From the NCBI RefSeq assembly GCF_002814095.1, contig NZ_CP021913.1:620001-684000 (forward strand): a DNA stretch of 64,000 nucleotides, in the 5' to 3' direction. The notes under the pieces were generated by a model that ran no database searches, had not been told where the DNA came from, and saw only the letters and a list, made by a program, of their open reading frames with translations. The DNA comes from Sagittula sp. P11. Its GTDB lineage: Bacteria > Pseudomonadota > Alphaproteobacteria > Rhodobacterales > Rhodobacteraceae. This document shows positions 9,268-17,929 of this stretch, piece by piece; position 1 is the first letter of the stretch; every line of letters starts with the position of its first letter. A program made the position numbers and the translations under genes.

Positions 9268-10194
9268 ATGCCGAAGATCAACTTGGAGAGCGTTCCTGCG
9301 CGGACCGGGTCGGGGTATCCCGCGCCCTACGACGCGCAGGTGGCCGGCCGCAGCGTGCAGCGGCTGGGCGATGCCGGCGGCCTGTCGCAGTTCGGCGCGA
9401 ACCTCGTGCGGCTGGCGCCCGGGTCGATGTCCTCGCTGCGTCACTGGCACGTCCGCCAGGACGAGTTCATGATGATGACCGAGGGCGAGCTGGTGCTGGT
9501 CGAGGACAACGGCGAGACGGTGTTGCATCCGGGCGACTGCTGCGCCTTCCCCGCCGGGGTCGAGAACGGCCATCACCTGGTGAACCGTTCGGACAGCGAG
9601 GCGGCCTTCCTCGTGATCGGCACCCGGACGGAGCGGGAGACCGGCTGGTATACGGACGTCGATCTGAAGGTCGAGGTCACGGACGGCCAGATGCGTTTCA
9701 CCCGTCGCGACGGGTCGTCGCTCGGGCAGGATGCGGGCACCCCGCAGCCGGTGAAGGGAGAGATCTTCGCCGAGCTGGGCAGGCGGCTGACCAAGGCGCT
9801 GCTGACCGGGGATTTCGAGCTGTACAAGACGGTCTTCCACCTGCCGCTGAGCGTCTACCCGCGCGCGGGCGACCCCTACACGCTGAGCACGGAGGCGGAG
9901 CTGCGCCAGGATTTCGACCTCTACCACGCGGCGGTGAAGGAGCAGGGCATCGACGACATCCGGCGCGACGTGGTCCGCATCCTGCGGCCCGATCCGGAAA
10001 GCAAGGTGGTCGAGGCGGAGATGCACTTTGTGAGCGGTACGGAAGAGATCGTGGAGCCCTTCGTGACCACCTTCCGGCTGGAGAAGCACGGTCCCGGCTG
10101 GCGGATCGCGCGGATCATCAGCTCGCTCGGACACATCAGCTGGACCCGGGGACAGTCCCGGATCCGCGAGAACCTGAAATTCGAACTGGACTGA
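9268..10194 (+). CDS. Cupin / NTF2-like two-domain protein
   Basis: A 308-residue cytosolic protein with two parts. Residues about 30-130 form a cupin: SLRHWHVRQDEFMMMTEGE gives the H-x-H...E metal-ligand pattern, followed by HPGDCCAFPAG, the second cupin motif region. Residues about 170-300 resemble an NTF2/SnoaL-like cone domain (ALLTGDFELYKTVFHLP, RIARIISSLGHISW) of the sort used for small hydrophobic ligands. I do not know a named family with this order. It sits between thiolase and the FadJ-type gene with gaps of about 113 and 60 bp, so a role in an acyl-CoA side pathway or in sensing an intermediate is possible. Confidence 0.7.
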   Translation: MPKINLESVPARTGSGYPAPYDAQVAGRSVQRLGDAGGLSQFGANLVRLAPGSMSSLRHWHVRQDEFMMMTEGELVLVEDNGETVLHPGDCCAFPAGVENGHHLVNRSDSEAAFLVIGTRTERETGWYTDVDLKVEVTDGQMRFTRRDGSSLGQDAGTPQPVKGEIFAELGRRLTKALLTGDFELYKTVFHLPLSVYPRAGDPYTLSTEAELRQDFDLYHAAVKEQGIDDIRRDVVRILRPDPESKVVEAEMHFVSGTEEIVEPFVTTFRLEKHGPGWRIARIISSLGHISWTRGQSRIRENLKFELD

Positions 10195-10254
10195 AGGCGC
10201 GGGCGTCCTGCCCGGCCCGGTCCCTACACTGACTAGACAAGAGGCGGAGACAAC

Positions 10255-12453
10255 ATGACCGATTTCACCAGTGCGACGGACGCCGACGGCGTCGCGGTCA
10301 TCACATGGGACGTGCCCGGCAAGTCGATGAACGTGCTGAGCCTTGAAGGGCTGGAGGAACTTGACGGGCTGGTGGATGCCGCCCTCGCCGACGAGGCCGT
10401 GAAGGGCATCGTCATCACCTCCGGCAAGGACACCTTTGCCGGCGGCATGGACCTCAACATCATTGCCAAGATGAAGGACATGGTGGGCGACGACCCGGCC
10501 AAGGGCCTTTTCGAGGGCGTGATGCGGATGCACGGCGTGCTGCGCAAGATCGAACGCGCGGGCATGGATGCGAAGACCAACAAGGGTGGCAAGCCCATCG
10601 CGGCCGCCCTGCCCGGCACGGCGCTGGGGATCGGGCTCGAACTGCCTCTCGCCACGCACCGGATCTTTGCCGCCGACAACCCGAAGGCCAAGATCGGCCT
10701 GCCGGAGATCATGGTCGGCATCTTCCCCGGCGCGGGCGGCACGACGCGGCTGGTTCGCAAGATGGGCGCGATGGCGGCCTCTCCCTTCCTGCTGGAGGGC
10801 AAGCTGTCCGCCCCGGCCAAAGCGAAATCGGCAGGCATCATCGACGAGGTGGTCGAGGATCCGCTGGCCGCGGCGAAGGCATGGGTGCTGAACGCCAAGG
10901 ACGCCGACATCCTGAAGCCCTGGGACGCGAAGGGCTACAAGATGCCCGGCGGCGCGCCCTATCACCCGGCGGGCTTCATGACCTTCGTCGGCGCCTCGGC
11001 CATGGTGAACGGCAAGACCAAGGGCGTCTACCCGGCGGCCAAGGCGCTGCTGTCGGCGGTCTATGAAGGCGCGCTGGTGCCCTTCGACACCGCGCTGAAG
11101 ATCGAGGCGCGCTGGTTCACCAACGTCCTGATGAACCCGTCGTCGGGCGCGATGATCCGGTCGCTCTTCATCAACAAGGAAGCGCTTGAGAAGGGCGCGG
11201 TGCGTCCCGAGGGCGTGCCGGACCAGCGAGTGAAGAAGGTCGGCGTGCTGGGCGCGGGCATGATGGGCGCGGGCATCGCGATGGTCAGCGCGCAGGCGGG
11301 CATCGAGGTGGTGCTGATCGACCAGAAGCAGGAGGCCGCCGACCGCGGCAAGGCCTACACCGAAAGCTTCATGGACAAGGGCATCGCGAAGAAGAAGGCG
11401 ACGCCCGAGAAGAAGGAAGAGGTGCTGGGCCGGATCACCGCGACCACGGATTACTCCGCTTTGGCCGATGCCGACCTGATCATCGAGGCGGTCTTCGAGG
11501 ACCCGAAGGTCAAGGCCGAGGTGACGAAGGCGGTCGACGCGGTGACCTCCGATGACTGCATCTTTGCCACCAACACTTCCACCCTGCCGATCTCGGAGTT
11601 GGCGAAGGCGTCGAAGAACCCGGAGCAGTTCATTGGCATCCACTTCTTCTCGCCCGTCGAGAAGATGATGCTGGTGGAGATCATCCGGGGCAAGGAAACC
11701 GGCGACCGCGCGGTGGCCAAGGCGCTGGACTACGTGCGCCAGATCCGCAAGACGCCGATCGTCGTGAACGACGCGCGCTTCTTCTACGCCAACCGCTGCA
11801 TCATCCCCTACATCAACGAGGGCATCCGGATGGTGAAGGAGGGTGTCTCCCCTGCCCTGATCGAGAATGCCGCGAAGCTGGTGGGCATGCCGCTGGGGCC
11901 GCTGCAACTGGTGGACGAGACCTCCATCGACCTCGGTGCCAAGATCGCGCGGGCGACGCGGGCGGCGATGGGCGATGCCTATCCCGATGGCGAAGTCGAC
12001 GAGGTCATCTTCTGGATGGAGGAACAGGGCCGTCTGGGGCGCAAGGCCAAGGCCGGGTTCTACGACTACGACGACTCGGGCAAGCGGCAGGGCCTGTCGG
12101 AGACCGTGAAGGCGAAGTACCCTGAGGCGGAGGACCAGCCTTCCCTGACCGACGTCCAGCACCGTCTGCTGTTCGTGCAGTCGCTCGAGGCCGTCCGCGC
12201 GCTGGAAGACGGCGTGCTGATGGACATCCGCGAGGGCGACGTGGGCGCGATCCTCGGCTGGGGCTTTGCGCCGTGGTCGGGCGGCCCGCTGAGCTGGCTC
12301 GACATGCTGGGCGCGGCTTATGCGGCCGAACGCTGCGACGGCCTGGAAGAGGCCTACGGTCCCCGGTTCCACTGCCCGGACCTGCTGCGCGACATGGCCT
12401 CCAAGGGCCAGAGCTTCTACGGCCGTTTCGGAACGCAGGCCGAAGCCGCCTGA
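10255..12453 (+). CDS. fadJ: Bifunctional enoyl-CoA hydratase / 3-hydroxyacyl-CoA dehydrogenase
   Basis: A 732-residue FadB/FadJ-type protein catalysing hydration of enoyl-CoA and NAD-dependent oxidation of the 3-hydroxyacyl-CoA. The N-terminal crotonase domain (1-190) shows GTALGIGLELPLATHRI and LPEIMVGIFPGAGGTTRLV with the two acidic catalytic positions. The NAD-binding fold starts at GVLGAGMMGAGIAMVSAQAG (about 325), the catalytic His lies in IGIHFFSPVEKM, and the C-terminal HCDH domain follows. Length agrees with the family (700-730). It is last in the beta-oxidation block and is followed by a terminator-like hairpin. Confidence 0.93.
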   Translation: MTDFTSATDADGVAVITWDVPGKSMNVLSLEGLEELDGLVDAALADEAVKGIVITSGKDTFAGGMDLNIIAKMKDMVGDDPAKGLFEGVMRMHGVLRKIERAGMDAKTNKGGKPIAAALPGTALGIGLELPLATHRIFAADNPKAKIGLPEIMVGIFPGAGGTTRLVRKMGAMAASPFLLEGKLSAPAKAKSAGIIDEVVEDPLAAAKAWVLNAKDADILKPWDAKGYKMPGGAPYHPAGFMTFVGASAMVNGKTKGVYPAAKALLSAVYEGALVPFDTALKIEARWFTNVLMNPSSGAMIRSLFINKEALEKGAVRPEGVPDQRVKKVGVLGAGMMGAGIAMVSAQAGIEVVLIDQKQEAADRGKAYTESFMDKGIAKKKATPEKKEEVLGRITATTDYSALADADLIIEAVFEDPKVKAEVTKAVDAVTSDDCIFATNTSTLPISELAKASKNPEQFIGIHFFSPVEKMMLVEIIRGKETGDRAVAKALDYVRQIRKTPIVVNDARFFYANRCIIPYINEGIRMVKEGVSPALIENAAKLVGMPLGPLQLVDETSIDLGAKIARATRAAMGDAYPDGEVDEVIFWMEEQGRLGRKAKAGFYDYDDSGKRQGLSETVKAKYPEAEDQPSLTDVQHRLLFVQSLEAVRALEDGVLMDIREGDVGAILGWGFAPWSGGPLSWLDMLGAAYAAERCDGLEEAYGPRFHCPDLLRDMASKGQSFYGRFGTQAEAA

Positions 12454-12464
12454 TGCGTGTTCCC

Positions 12465-12498
12465 GCCCGCGCCCTGCAACCGGGGTGCGGGCGATTTT
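12465..12498 (+). terminator. Rho-independent-type terminator after the beta-oxidation genes
   Basis: GCCCGC (12465-12470) pairs with GCGGGC (12487-12492), with inner CCC/GGGG pairing, and is followed by GATTTT. It begins 11 bases after the FadJ stop and would end the operon. The T-run is short (4). Confidence 0.55.
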
Positions 12499-12516
12499 CG
12501 CGTGGAGCCCCTGCCC

Positions 12517-12711
12517 TCAGTCGGCGTGCAGCGCGGCGAAGCGTTCGGCCCTGTCGATCTGCGGGGCCAGCGTGCACCAGCGGCCGCCGGTCTCGACCCA
12601 ATGCGCCGCACGGGCATCGGCCTCGATCACGATTCGGTCGGGCGCGGTGGTCACGATGTCGAAGGGCAGCAGGTTCAGGAAGAGGACAAGCGCTTCGGTG
12701 GTCAGGCACAT
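12517..12711 (-). CDS. Small hypothetical protein (64 aa)
   Basis: A 64-residue open frame opposite to its neighbours. It begins MCLTTEALVLFLNLLPF, then a compact mixed segment (DIVTTAPDRIVIEADARAAHW...). I choose the ATG at 12711 because GGAG lies 9 bases upstream; a longer reading would need TTG. Residue use (Ile, Val, Phe, Asp) looks protein-like rather than the arginine-rich pattern of shadow frames here. No family is recognised and there is no clear partner gene; it is convergent with the FadJ gene across the terminator hairpin. Confidence 0.5.
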   Translation of the reverse strand: MCLTTEALVLFLNLLPFDIVTTAPDRIVIEADARAAHWVETGGRWCTLAPQIDRAERFAALHAD

Positions 12712-13040
12712 GGGAGGCAACTCCGTTTCTGGTTCGGTCTGTGGCGTCCTCCCACTGGCGCCGCGATGAGCCTAGCATCGGTTCTGATTTTCATGCTGCA
12801 GCGCAGCGAAAATTCAGGGCGCATGCGGCGGTCGTGCCCAATCGGTCCGCCAACTTCCTCAGAAAGACTGTTTTTTCATCGCGGTTCATGTGTCACGATG
12901 CCGTGAAGCAACGCCGACGGATGTGTTTTGCACCTCTCCGGTTTGCCTCTGCCTGGAGGCTGGGATCGTCGCAACGCTGCTGTTAACCTGTAATGTGCAC
13001 ACCCTGTGCGTGCGCACACTTTCCCGAAGAGGGCTGTCAG
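12712..13040. other. 329-base intergenic region
   Basis: No gene recognised. It should hold the promoters for the small minus-strand gene and for the TPR gene. A run of six T follows AGACTG near 12869, and GTTAAC sits at 12982. No convincing paired -35/-10 or operator was found. Confidence 0.4.
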
Positions 13041-13529
13041 ATGGTCGATCTCACCCCTTTGCCCGCGCTCCTGGCCACCGAGGACTGGCCCGAGGCCGAG
13101 CGTCTCCTGCGGTCTGCCGCGGCCGAGGAAGAAGCCACCGCGCCGGTCTGCTACAACCTGGCCAAGGTTCTGGAAAAGCAGGAGAAACATGCCTCCCGCG
13201 AGGACTGGTTGCGCCGCGCGCTGGCGCGCGATCCGGCGCATGGCAAGGCGTGGTTCGAACTGGGGCGCCTGCGGCTCGCCGCTGACAACCTGGAGGAGGC
13301 GGAGGCGGCCTTTTCGCGCGCGGCCGAGCACATGCCGCAGGACATGGAAAGCTGGCGGATGGTGATGCGCGTAAGGCTGCGCCTGGGGCTGTGGGACGGT
13401 GTGCGCGATGCGCTGATGTACCTGCCGAGCGATGCCGAGACGCGCAGCGTTGCACGCAGTGTCGCGGCCGAGATCCAGCGCCAGACGCGCGGCCTTTGCC
13501 GGCCCGCGGTGCAGCCCCGTCCGGCCTGA
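13041..13529 (+). CDS. Tetratricopeptide repeat protein
   Basis: A 162-residue soluble protein made of TPR-like helix pairs: YNLAKVLEKQEKHASREDWLRRALARDP (about 36-63), GKAWFELGRLRLAADNLEEAEAAFSRAAEHMP (about 65-96) and SWRMVMRVRLRLGLWDGVRDAL. TPR proteins act as scaffolds. Start ATG follows GAAGAGGG; an in-frame ATG 48 bases earlier lies in a stretch without TPR character. The gene lies about 285 bp upstream of the chemotaxis operon in the same direction; a link to chemotaxis is only positional. Confidence 0.75.
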   Translation: MVDLTPLPALLATEDWPEAERLLRSAAAEEEATAPVCYNLAKVLEKQEKHASREDWLRRALARDPAHGKAWFELGRLRLAADNLEEAEAAFSRAAEHMPQDMESWRMVMRVRLRLGLWDGVRDALMYLPSDAETRSVARSVAAEIQRQTRGLCRPAVQPRPA

Positions 13530-13813
13530 CCCCAGCATCTACGGCTGCCCGTCGCGCACTTGCTCAAATTGAAACTTCTCGCATTCGCCCGAACTGGCTT
13601 CGGTGCGGTCAGGCCCCTTGTTTTCCTGACTATCCGTAGCGCTGCGCGCCGGTGCGCGTGAGATCATCCGCACATTCCGGCGCCTCGCAGCGCAATGTGG
13701 CGTCCTTTCCATGAAACTCGGAACTCTTTGTTAAGACAGCGTGCGTATTCCTGCTGAGCGTCAAACGCGCCGCACGACAGGCGCACGAAGTGCCACGAGG
13801 GATGCTGTTCGCG

Positions 13814-14098
13814 ATGCCAGACATAAATTTCCATGCGCTCGGGCCACACCGCGCCCGTTCCGGTGAAGACCCGCTCGTTTCGTTTCTGCTGAACGCGCGG
13901 AAGGCCCCGGTGACGGTATCGGCGCGCGACGTGGCGCGGCTCGATTCCCACCGGCTGCAACTGCTTCTGGTGGCGCAGAAACAGTGGGAGGCCGACGCGG
14001 TGAAGTTCGAAGTCACCGAGATGTCGCCCTCCTTCCGCGAAGGGCTCGAACGGCTTGGGCTCACATCCGACCATTTCGACAGGGAGTTGCCCCAATGA
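13814..14098 (+). CDS. STAS-domain protein, first gene of the chemotaxis operon
   Basis: A 94-residue single-domain protein resembling STAS/MlaB-like folds: PVTVSARDVARLDSHRLQLLLVAQKQWE carries the strand-loop-helix with the position where STAS anti-anti-sigma proteins have a phosphorylatable Ser (here SHR), then FEVTEMSPSFREGLERLGL. Single STAS proteins are found at the head of several alphaproteobacterial che operons. Starts at 13790 (GTG), 13802 and 13814 are in frame; I favour 13814 because GAGGG is 12 bases upstream, but it is not decisive. The stop overlaps cheY by 4 bp (ATGA), so it is translated with the chemotaxis genes. Confidence 0.72.
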   Translation: MPDINFHALGPHRARSGEDPLVSFLLNARKAPVTVSARDVARLDSHRLQLLLVAQKQWEADAVKFEVTEMSPSFREGLERLGLTSDHFDRELPQ

Positions 14099-14469
14099 CG
14101 ACCAAGGTCCTGGCGATCGACGATTCGCGTACCATCCGCAACCTGCTTCGCGTCTCTCTGGAGGGGGCCGGGTTCGAGTTTCATTCCGCCTGCGACGGGC
14201 AGGAAGGGGTGGACATCTTTCCGGAGGTCGATCCGGACGTCGTGATCACCGACATCAACATGCCGAAGATGGACGGCTTCGGCGTGATCGACACGCTGCG
14301 GGGCGGACCGAACCGGACAAACGTGCCGATTCTCGTCCTCACCACGGAGAGTTCGGACGATCTGAAGGCGCGCGCCCGCAATGCCGGCGCGACCGGATGG
14401 ATCGTGAAACCTTTCGATGACGCATCGCTGGTCTCGGTGCTGCGCCGACTGACGGGACACATGGGCTGA
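14095..14469 (+). CDS. cheY: Chemotaxis response regulator CheY (first copy)
   Basis: A 124-residue stand-alone receiver. The acidic pair is in AIDDSRT (Asp9/Asp10), the phospho-acceptor is Asp53 in ITDINMPKMDG, the switch Thr is in LTTESS, and Lys105 is in IVKPF. It therefore has all functional residues and should be phosphorylated by CheA and act on the flagellar motor or as a phosphate sink. It overlaps the STAS gene by 4 bp and cheA by 1 bp (TGATG). Confidence 0.93.
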   Translation: MTTKVLAIDDSRTIRNLLRVSLEGAGFEFHSACDGQEGVDIFPEVDPDVVITDINMPKMDGFGVIDTLRGGPNRTNVPILVLTTESSDDLKARARNAGATGWIVKPFDDASLVSVLRRLTGHMG

Positions 14470-15272
14470 TGAGCGGGAATTCGATCAGGGACACCTTCTT
14501 CGAGGAATGCGAAGAGCTTCTCGAAGCGCTGGTGGAAGGTCTGGCCTCCATGGAGGAGAGCCCGGACGACATGGAAATCATCAACGCGGTCTTCCGCGCG
14601 GTGCATTCGATCAAGGGCGGCGCGGGGGCCTTCGGTCTCGAACGGCTGGTCAGTTTCGCCCACGCCTTCGAGACGGTGCTCGACAAGGTTCGCGACAAGG
14701 AACTCGGCATCGACGAGAAGCTGATGTCGGTGGCGCACCGCTCCGGCGACCAGCTGTCGGATCTCGTGGCCTCCGCCCGCGACGACAGCCCCTTGGACGA
14801 GGCGGCGGAAGACGAACTCAAGAAGGAGCTGGAAAGCTACCTCGGCGGCAGCGCCGATGCCGAGGAGTTCTCCTTCGACGCGCTGACGCTGGACTTCGGC
14901 GGGGGCGGCGCGACCGCCGCCGTGGAAGAGGCCGAGGCAACCGGGCAGCGGGTGTTCTCCATCCGGTTCAAGCCGATGAAGGCGCTCTATGAAAACGGCC
15001 ACGAGCCGCTGCTGATCTTCGATGCCCTGGCAGAGTTCGGCACGCTCAGCGTGACGGCCGACCTGTCCGGCCTGCCGGCCTTCGACGCCTTCGATCCGAA
15101 CGACGCGGTGATCTCCTGGACGCTGACGCTCACGACCGGGGAAAGCGAGACGACCCTGCACGAGGTCTTCGAGTTCGTCGAAGGGCTGTGCGAACTGGAC
15201 GTCAGCGTGGAGGAAGGCGCGGCCCCCCGGTCATGGTGGCCGCCCCACCGCCAGCCGCCTCCGCCCCTATAG
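14469..15272 (+). CDS. cheA: CheA, N-terminal part (P1 HPt and linker), ends by frameshift
   Basis: First fragment of the chemotaxis histidine kinase. The HPt (P1) domain is intact with phospho-acceptor His46 in FRAVHSIKGGAGAFG. Residues about 155-250 (VFSIRFKPMKALYENGHEPLLIFDALAEFG...) look like the following regulatory or substrate-binding domain. The reading frame runs through the run of six C at 15223-15228 and then ends in a short nonsense tail rich in Pro (RSWWPPHRQPPPPL-stop). With one added C the frame continues into the rest of CheA starting GTC ATG GTG. The gene is thus split by an apparent 1-base deletion, a sequencing error or a slippage site. Upstream it overlaps cheY by 1 bp. 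Confidence 0.85.
   Translation: MSGNSIRDTFFEECEELLEALVEGLASMEESPDDMEIINAVFRAVHSIKGGAGAFGLERLVSFAHAFETVLDKVRDKELGIDEKLMSVAHRSGDQLSDLVASARDDSPLDEAAEDELKKELESYLGGSADAEEFSFDALTLDFGGGGATAAVEEAEATGQRVFSIRFKPMKALYENGHEPLLIFDALAEFGTLSVTADLSGLPAFDAFDPNDAVISWTLTLTTGESETTLHEVFEFVEGLCELDVSVEEGAAPRSWWPPHRQPPPPL
15223..15228 (+). other. C6 run at the cheA frame break
   Basis: Six C between GCGG and GGTC. The upstream frame reads GCC CCC CGG TCA; the downstream frame reads CCG GTC ATG. One extra C (seven) or a -1 slip restores a single CheA. Homopolymers of this kind are typical sites of sequencing error, replication slippage or transcriptional slippage. Confidence 0.8.
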
Positions 15273-16588
15273 CGGATGACTTGCATGACGACGACCACGA
15301 CGAGGTACACGCCCCGTCCAGCAGCGCAAAGACGCCCTCTGCGTCGGCCTCCAAGGAAGCGCGCGGCCCGAAGCCCACGCTGCGCGTCGATCTCGACCGG
15401 GTGGACCGGCTGATCAACACGGTGGGCGAGCTGATCATCAATCAGGCCATGATCTCGCAGCGGATCGAGGAACTGGATCTGCCGACCGTGGCGCACCTGA
15501 CCAACGAACTGGAGGCCTACAAGCTTCTGGCGCGCGACATCCAGGAAGGCGTCATGGCGATCCGCGCCCAGCCGGTGAAACCCCTCTTCCAACGCATGTC
15601 GCGCATCGTCCGCGAAGCGTCCGATGCCACTGGCAAGAAGTCGAAACTGGTGACGGTGGGCGACTCGACCGAGGTCGACAAGACGGTGATCGAACGGCTC
15701 GCCGATCCGTTGACGCACATGATCCGCAACGCCGTGGACCACGGGCTCGAAAAGCCCGATGTGCGCGAAGCTGCGGGAAAGGACGTGGTCGGCACGATCC
15801 GCCTTTCGGCTGCGCATCGCTCCGGCAGCGTCTTCATCGAGATCTCCGACGACGGCGCCGGCCTGAACCGCGAACGCATCCTCGAAAAGGCGATCGAGAA
15901 GAACCTCGTCGCGCCGGAGGCGGAGCTTTCCGACCCGGAGATCGACAACCTTCTGTTCCTGCCCGGTTTTTCGACTGCGGGCCAGGTGTCGAGCCTCTCG
16001 GGCCGCGGGGTCGGGATGGATGTGGTCAAGAACGCCGTTCAGGCGCTTGGCGGCCGGGTCTCCATCACCTCGACGCAGGGCAAGGGCACCACGTTCACCA
16101 TCGTCCTGCCCCTGACGCTGGCCGTGATGGACGGGTTCGTCATCTCCGTCTCGGACCAGACGATGGTCATCCCGATCTCCTCGATCCTGGAGACGATCCG
16201 CCCCAATCCGCGCGACATTCACACCGTCGGAACGGATAGCGAGGTCGTCAGCGTGCGCGGCTCCTACGTGCCGATTGTCGATGTCGCCGAGAGCCTCGGC
16301 CTCGAACACGCCGGCGCGCGCAACAACACCGGCATCCTGCTGCTGGTCACGACCGAGATGCAGGGGCTGACCGCGCTCCGGGTCACGGCCATCCACGATC
16401 AACGTCAGGTCGTCATCAAGAGCCTGGAAAGCAACTATGCGGCGATCCCGGGTGTCTCGGCAGCCACCATTCTCGGCGACGGCAAGATTGCCCTGATCCT
16501 CGACCCGGAAGAAATCATCAGGCTTGGCCATTCTTCCGGACCAGACCTTTTTGCTCAGCACACCAGAATGGAGCTTCGTCATGTCTGA
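15233..16588 (+). CDS. cheA: CheA, C-terminal part (dimerisation, kinase and CheW-like domains)
   Basis: Second fragment of CheA, in the -1 frame relative to the first. After an acidic, Ala/Pro/Ser-rich linker come the P3 dimerisation domain (RVDLDRVDRLINTVGELIINQAM), the P4 ATP-binding domain with N-box MIRNAVDHGLEKPD, G1 box EISDDGAGLNRERI and GRGVGMDVVKNAV, and the P5 CheW-like domain to the end. All kinase motifs are intact. An in-frame ATG (15233) and a GTG (15188) exist, but no good ribosome-binding site is evident, so separate translation is doubtful. Its end overlaps cheW by 8 bp. Confidence 0.87.
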   Translation: MVAAPPPAASAPIADDLHDDDHDEVHAPSSSAKTPSASASKEARGPKPTLRVDLDRVDRLINTVGELIINQAMISQRIEELDLPTVAHLTNELEAYKLLARDIQEGVMAIRAQPVKPLFQRMSRIVREASDATGKKSKLVTVGDSTEVDKTVIERLADPLTHMIRNAVDHGLEKPDVREAAGKDVVGTIRLSAAHRSGSVFIEISDDGAGLNRERILEKAIEKNLVAPEAELSDPEIDNLLFLPGFSTAGQVSSLSGRGVGMDVVKNAVQALGGRVSITSTQGKGTTFTIVLPLTLAVMDGFVISVSDQTMVIPISSILETIRPNPRDIHTVGTDSEVVSVRGSYVPIVDVAESLGLEHAGARNNTGILLLVTTEMQGLTALRVTAIHDQRQVVIKSLESNYAAIPGVSAATILGDGKIALILDPEEIIRLGHSSGPDLFAQHTRMELRHV

Positions 16589-17048
16589 ACCAGCAGAAAT
16601 GCGCGCGGATACGCAGTTCGAATTCATCACCTTCTCGGCCGGCGGTCAGAACTACTGCCTGGAGATCACGCAGATCCGGGAGATCCGGCGCTGGACCCCG
16701 GTGACCGCTCTGCCCCACACCCCCAAGGACGTGCTGGGCGTGATGAACCTGCGCGGGGCGGTCATTCCCATCTTCGACCTGGCAGCACGGTTCGGCCTGG
16801 GATCGACGCCCGCAAACGAGCGCAACGTGGTGATCGTGGCCGCCATGGAAGGCACGACCATCGGCCTGCTGGTGGAATCCGTCTCGGAAATCCTCTCGGT
16901 GGAGAAAAGCGCCATCCAGGAGACGCCGGACATCAAGTCCGAAGCGACGCGACACAGCATCCTCGGGATGATCTCCGTCGACGACACCATGGTCCGGGTC
17001 GTCAACCTCGAAGCCGTGCTGGAGTCGGGCAAGGGCGTCACCTCATGA
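16581..17048 (+). CDS. cheW: Chemotaxis coupling protein CheW
   Basis: A 155-residue adaptor linking CheA to chemoreceptors. The sequence FEFITFSAGGQNYCLEITQIREIRRW is the standard opening, and VLGVMNLRGAVIPIFDLAARFGL is the conserved core block used for receptor contact. Length is typical. It begins within the last codons of cheA (8-bp overlap) and ends in an ATGA overlap with cheR, showing a single transcription unit. Confidence 0.95.
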   Translation: MSEPAEMRADTQFEFITFSAGGQNYCLEITQIREIRRWTPVTALPHTPKDVLGVMNLRGAVIPIFDLAARFGLGSTPANERNVVIVAAMEGTTIGLLVESVSEILSVEKSAIQETPDIKSEATRHSILGMISVDDTMVRVVNLEAVLESGKGVTS

Positions 17049-17917
17049 CACAAGCGGAAGTTGGCAGCACACTCAGGGAGATCCCGTTCAGCGATGCCGA
17101 CTTCCGGGCAATCGCGGATCTGGCCCTGGCGGAGTTCGGCCTCAACCTTGCCGAAAGCAAGAAGCCGCTGGTCTATTCCCGCCTTTCCAAGCGGCTGAAG
17201 GCACGCGACGTGCCGAGCTTTCCGCTTTACCTGGCACTGCTGGAACGCAAGGAAGAGAACGACGAACGGCTTGAGCTGATCTCGGCCCTGACGACCAACG
17301 TCACCAGTTTCTTCCGCGAGAAGCACCATTTCGACATGCTGCGCGACGAACGCGTCCCGGCGATGATCGAAAAGATCAGGGCGGGCGAACGCATACGCAT
17401 CTGGTCGGCAGGTTGTTCGTCCGGCCAGGAGCCTTACTCGATCGCCATGACCATCCTGGACAAGATCCCGGACGCGGCCCGTCAGAATGTGAAGATCCTC
17501 GCCACCGACATCGATCCGAAGATCGTGGAGCGTGCCCGCAACGGACAATACCCGGAAACGGAAGGCACGGGCATACCGCCCGCTTTCCTTCAGAAGTGGA
17601 CGCAAAAGGTCCCGCCGAACGAGATCCGAATGTCGAACGAGTTGCGCTCGCTGATCACCTTTGCGGAGCTGAACCTGATGAGCGAATGGCCTTTCCAGGG
17701 GCCGTTCGACGCGATCTTCTGCCGCAACGTCGCCATCTATTTCAACCAGGAGACGCAGCAGCGCCTCTGGTCCCGTTTCGCCGACAAGCTCGCGCCGGAC
17801 GCACTGTTCTGCATCGGCCATTCGGAACGGGTCACCGGCCCCGCCACCCAGCAACTGGCGGCAACCGGCATCACCAGCTATCGCAAGACCGGGTCCACCG
17901 GTCGGCACGCATCATAA
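17045..17917 (+). CDS. cheR: Chemoreceptor glutamate methyltransferase CheR
   Basis: A 290-residue SAM-dependent O-methyltransferase that methylates receptor glutamates during adaptation. The N-terminal helical domain shows LISALTTNVTSFFREKHHFDML, and the Rossmann domain shows IRIWSAGCSSGQEPYSIAM (SAM loop), ILATDIDPKIVERARNGQY and FDAIFCRNVAIYFNQ. No C-terminal pentapeptide-binding extension or TPR is present. The ATG overlaps cheW by 4 bp. It pairs with cheB and cheD downstream. Confidence 0.95.
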   Translation: MTQAEVGSTLREIPFSDADFRAIADLALAEFGLNLAESKKPLVYSRLSKRLKARDVPSFPLYLALLERKEENDERLELISALTTNVTSFFREKHHFDMLRDERVPAMIEKIRAGERIRIWSAGCSSGQEPYSIAMTILDKIPDAARQNVKILATDIDPKIVERARNGQYPETEGTGIPPAFLQKWTQKVPPNEIRMSNELRSLITFAELNLMSEWPFQGPFDAIFCRNVAIYFNQETQQRLWSRFADKLAPDALFCIGHSERVTGPATQQLAATGITSYRKTGSTGRHAS

Positions 17918-17929
17918 CAGGAGACTGAG

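Noticed and set aside
13530-13813. CtrA-type promoter (TTAA-N7-TTAA) for the che operon.
   Set aside because: Only a half-site-like TTAA is present near 13733; the second half at the right spacing is absent.
14469-16588. Two naturally separate kinases (P1-only and P3-P5).
   Set aside because: Kept only as an alternative: there is no good SD for the second part, and the simple one-base repair in a C run explains the break better.
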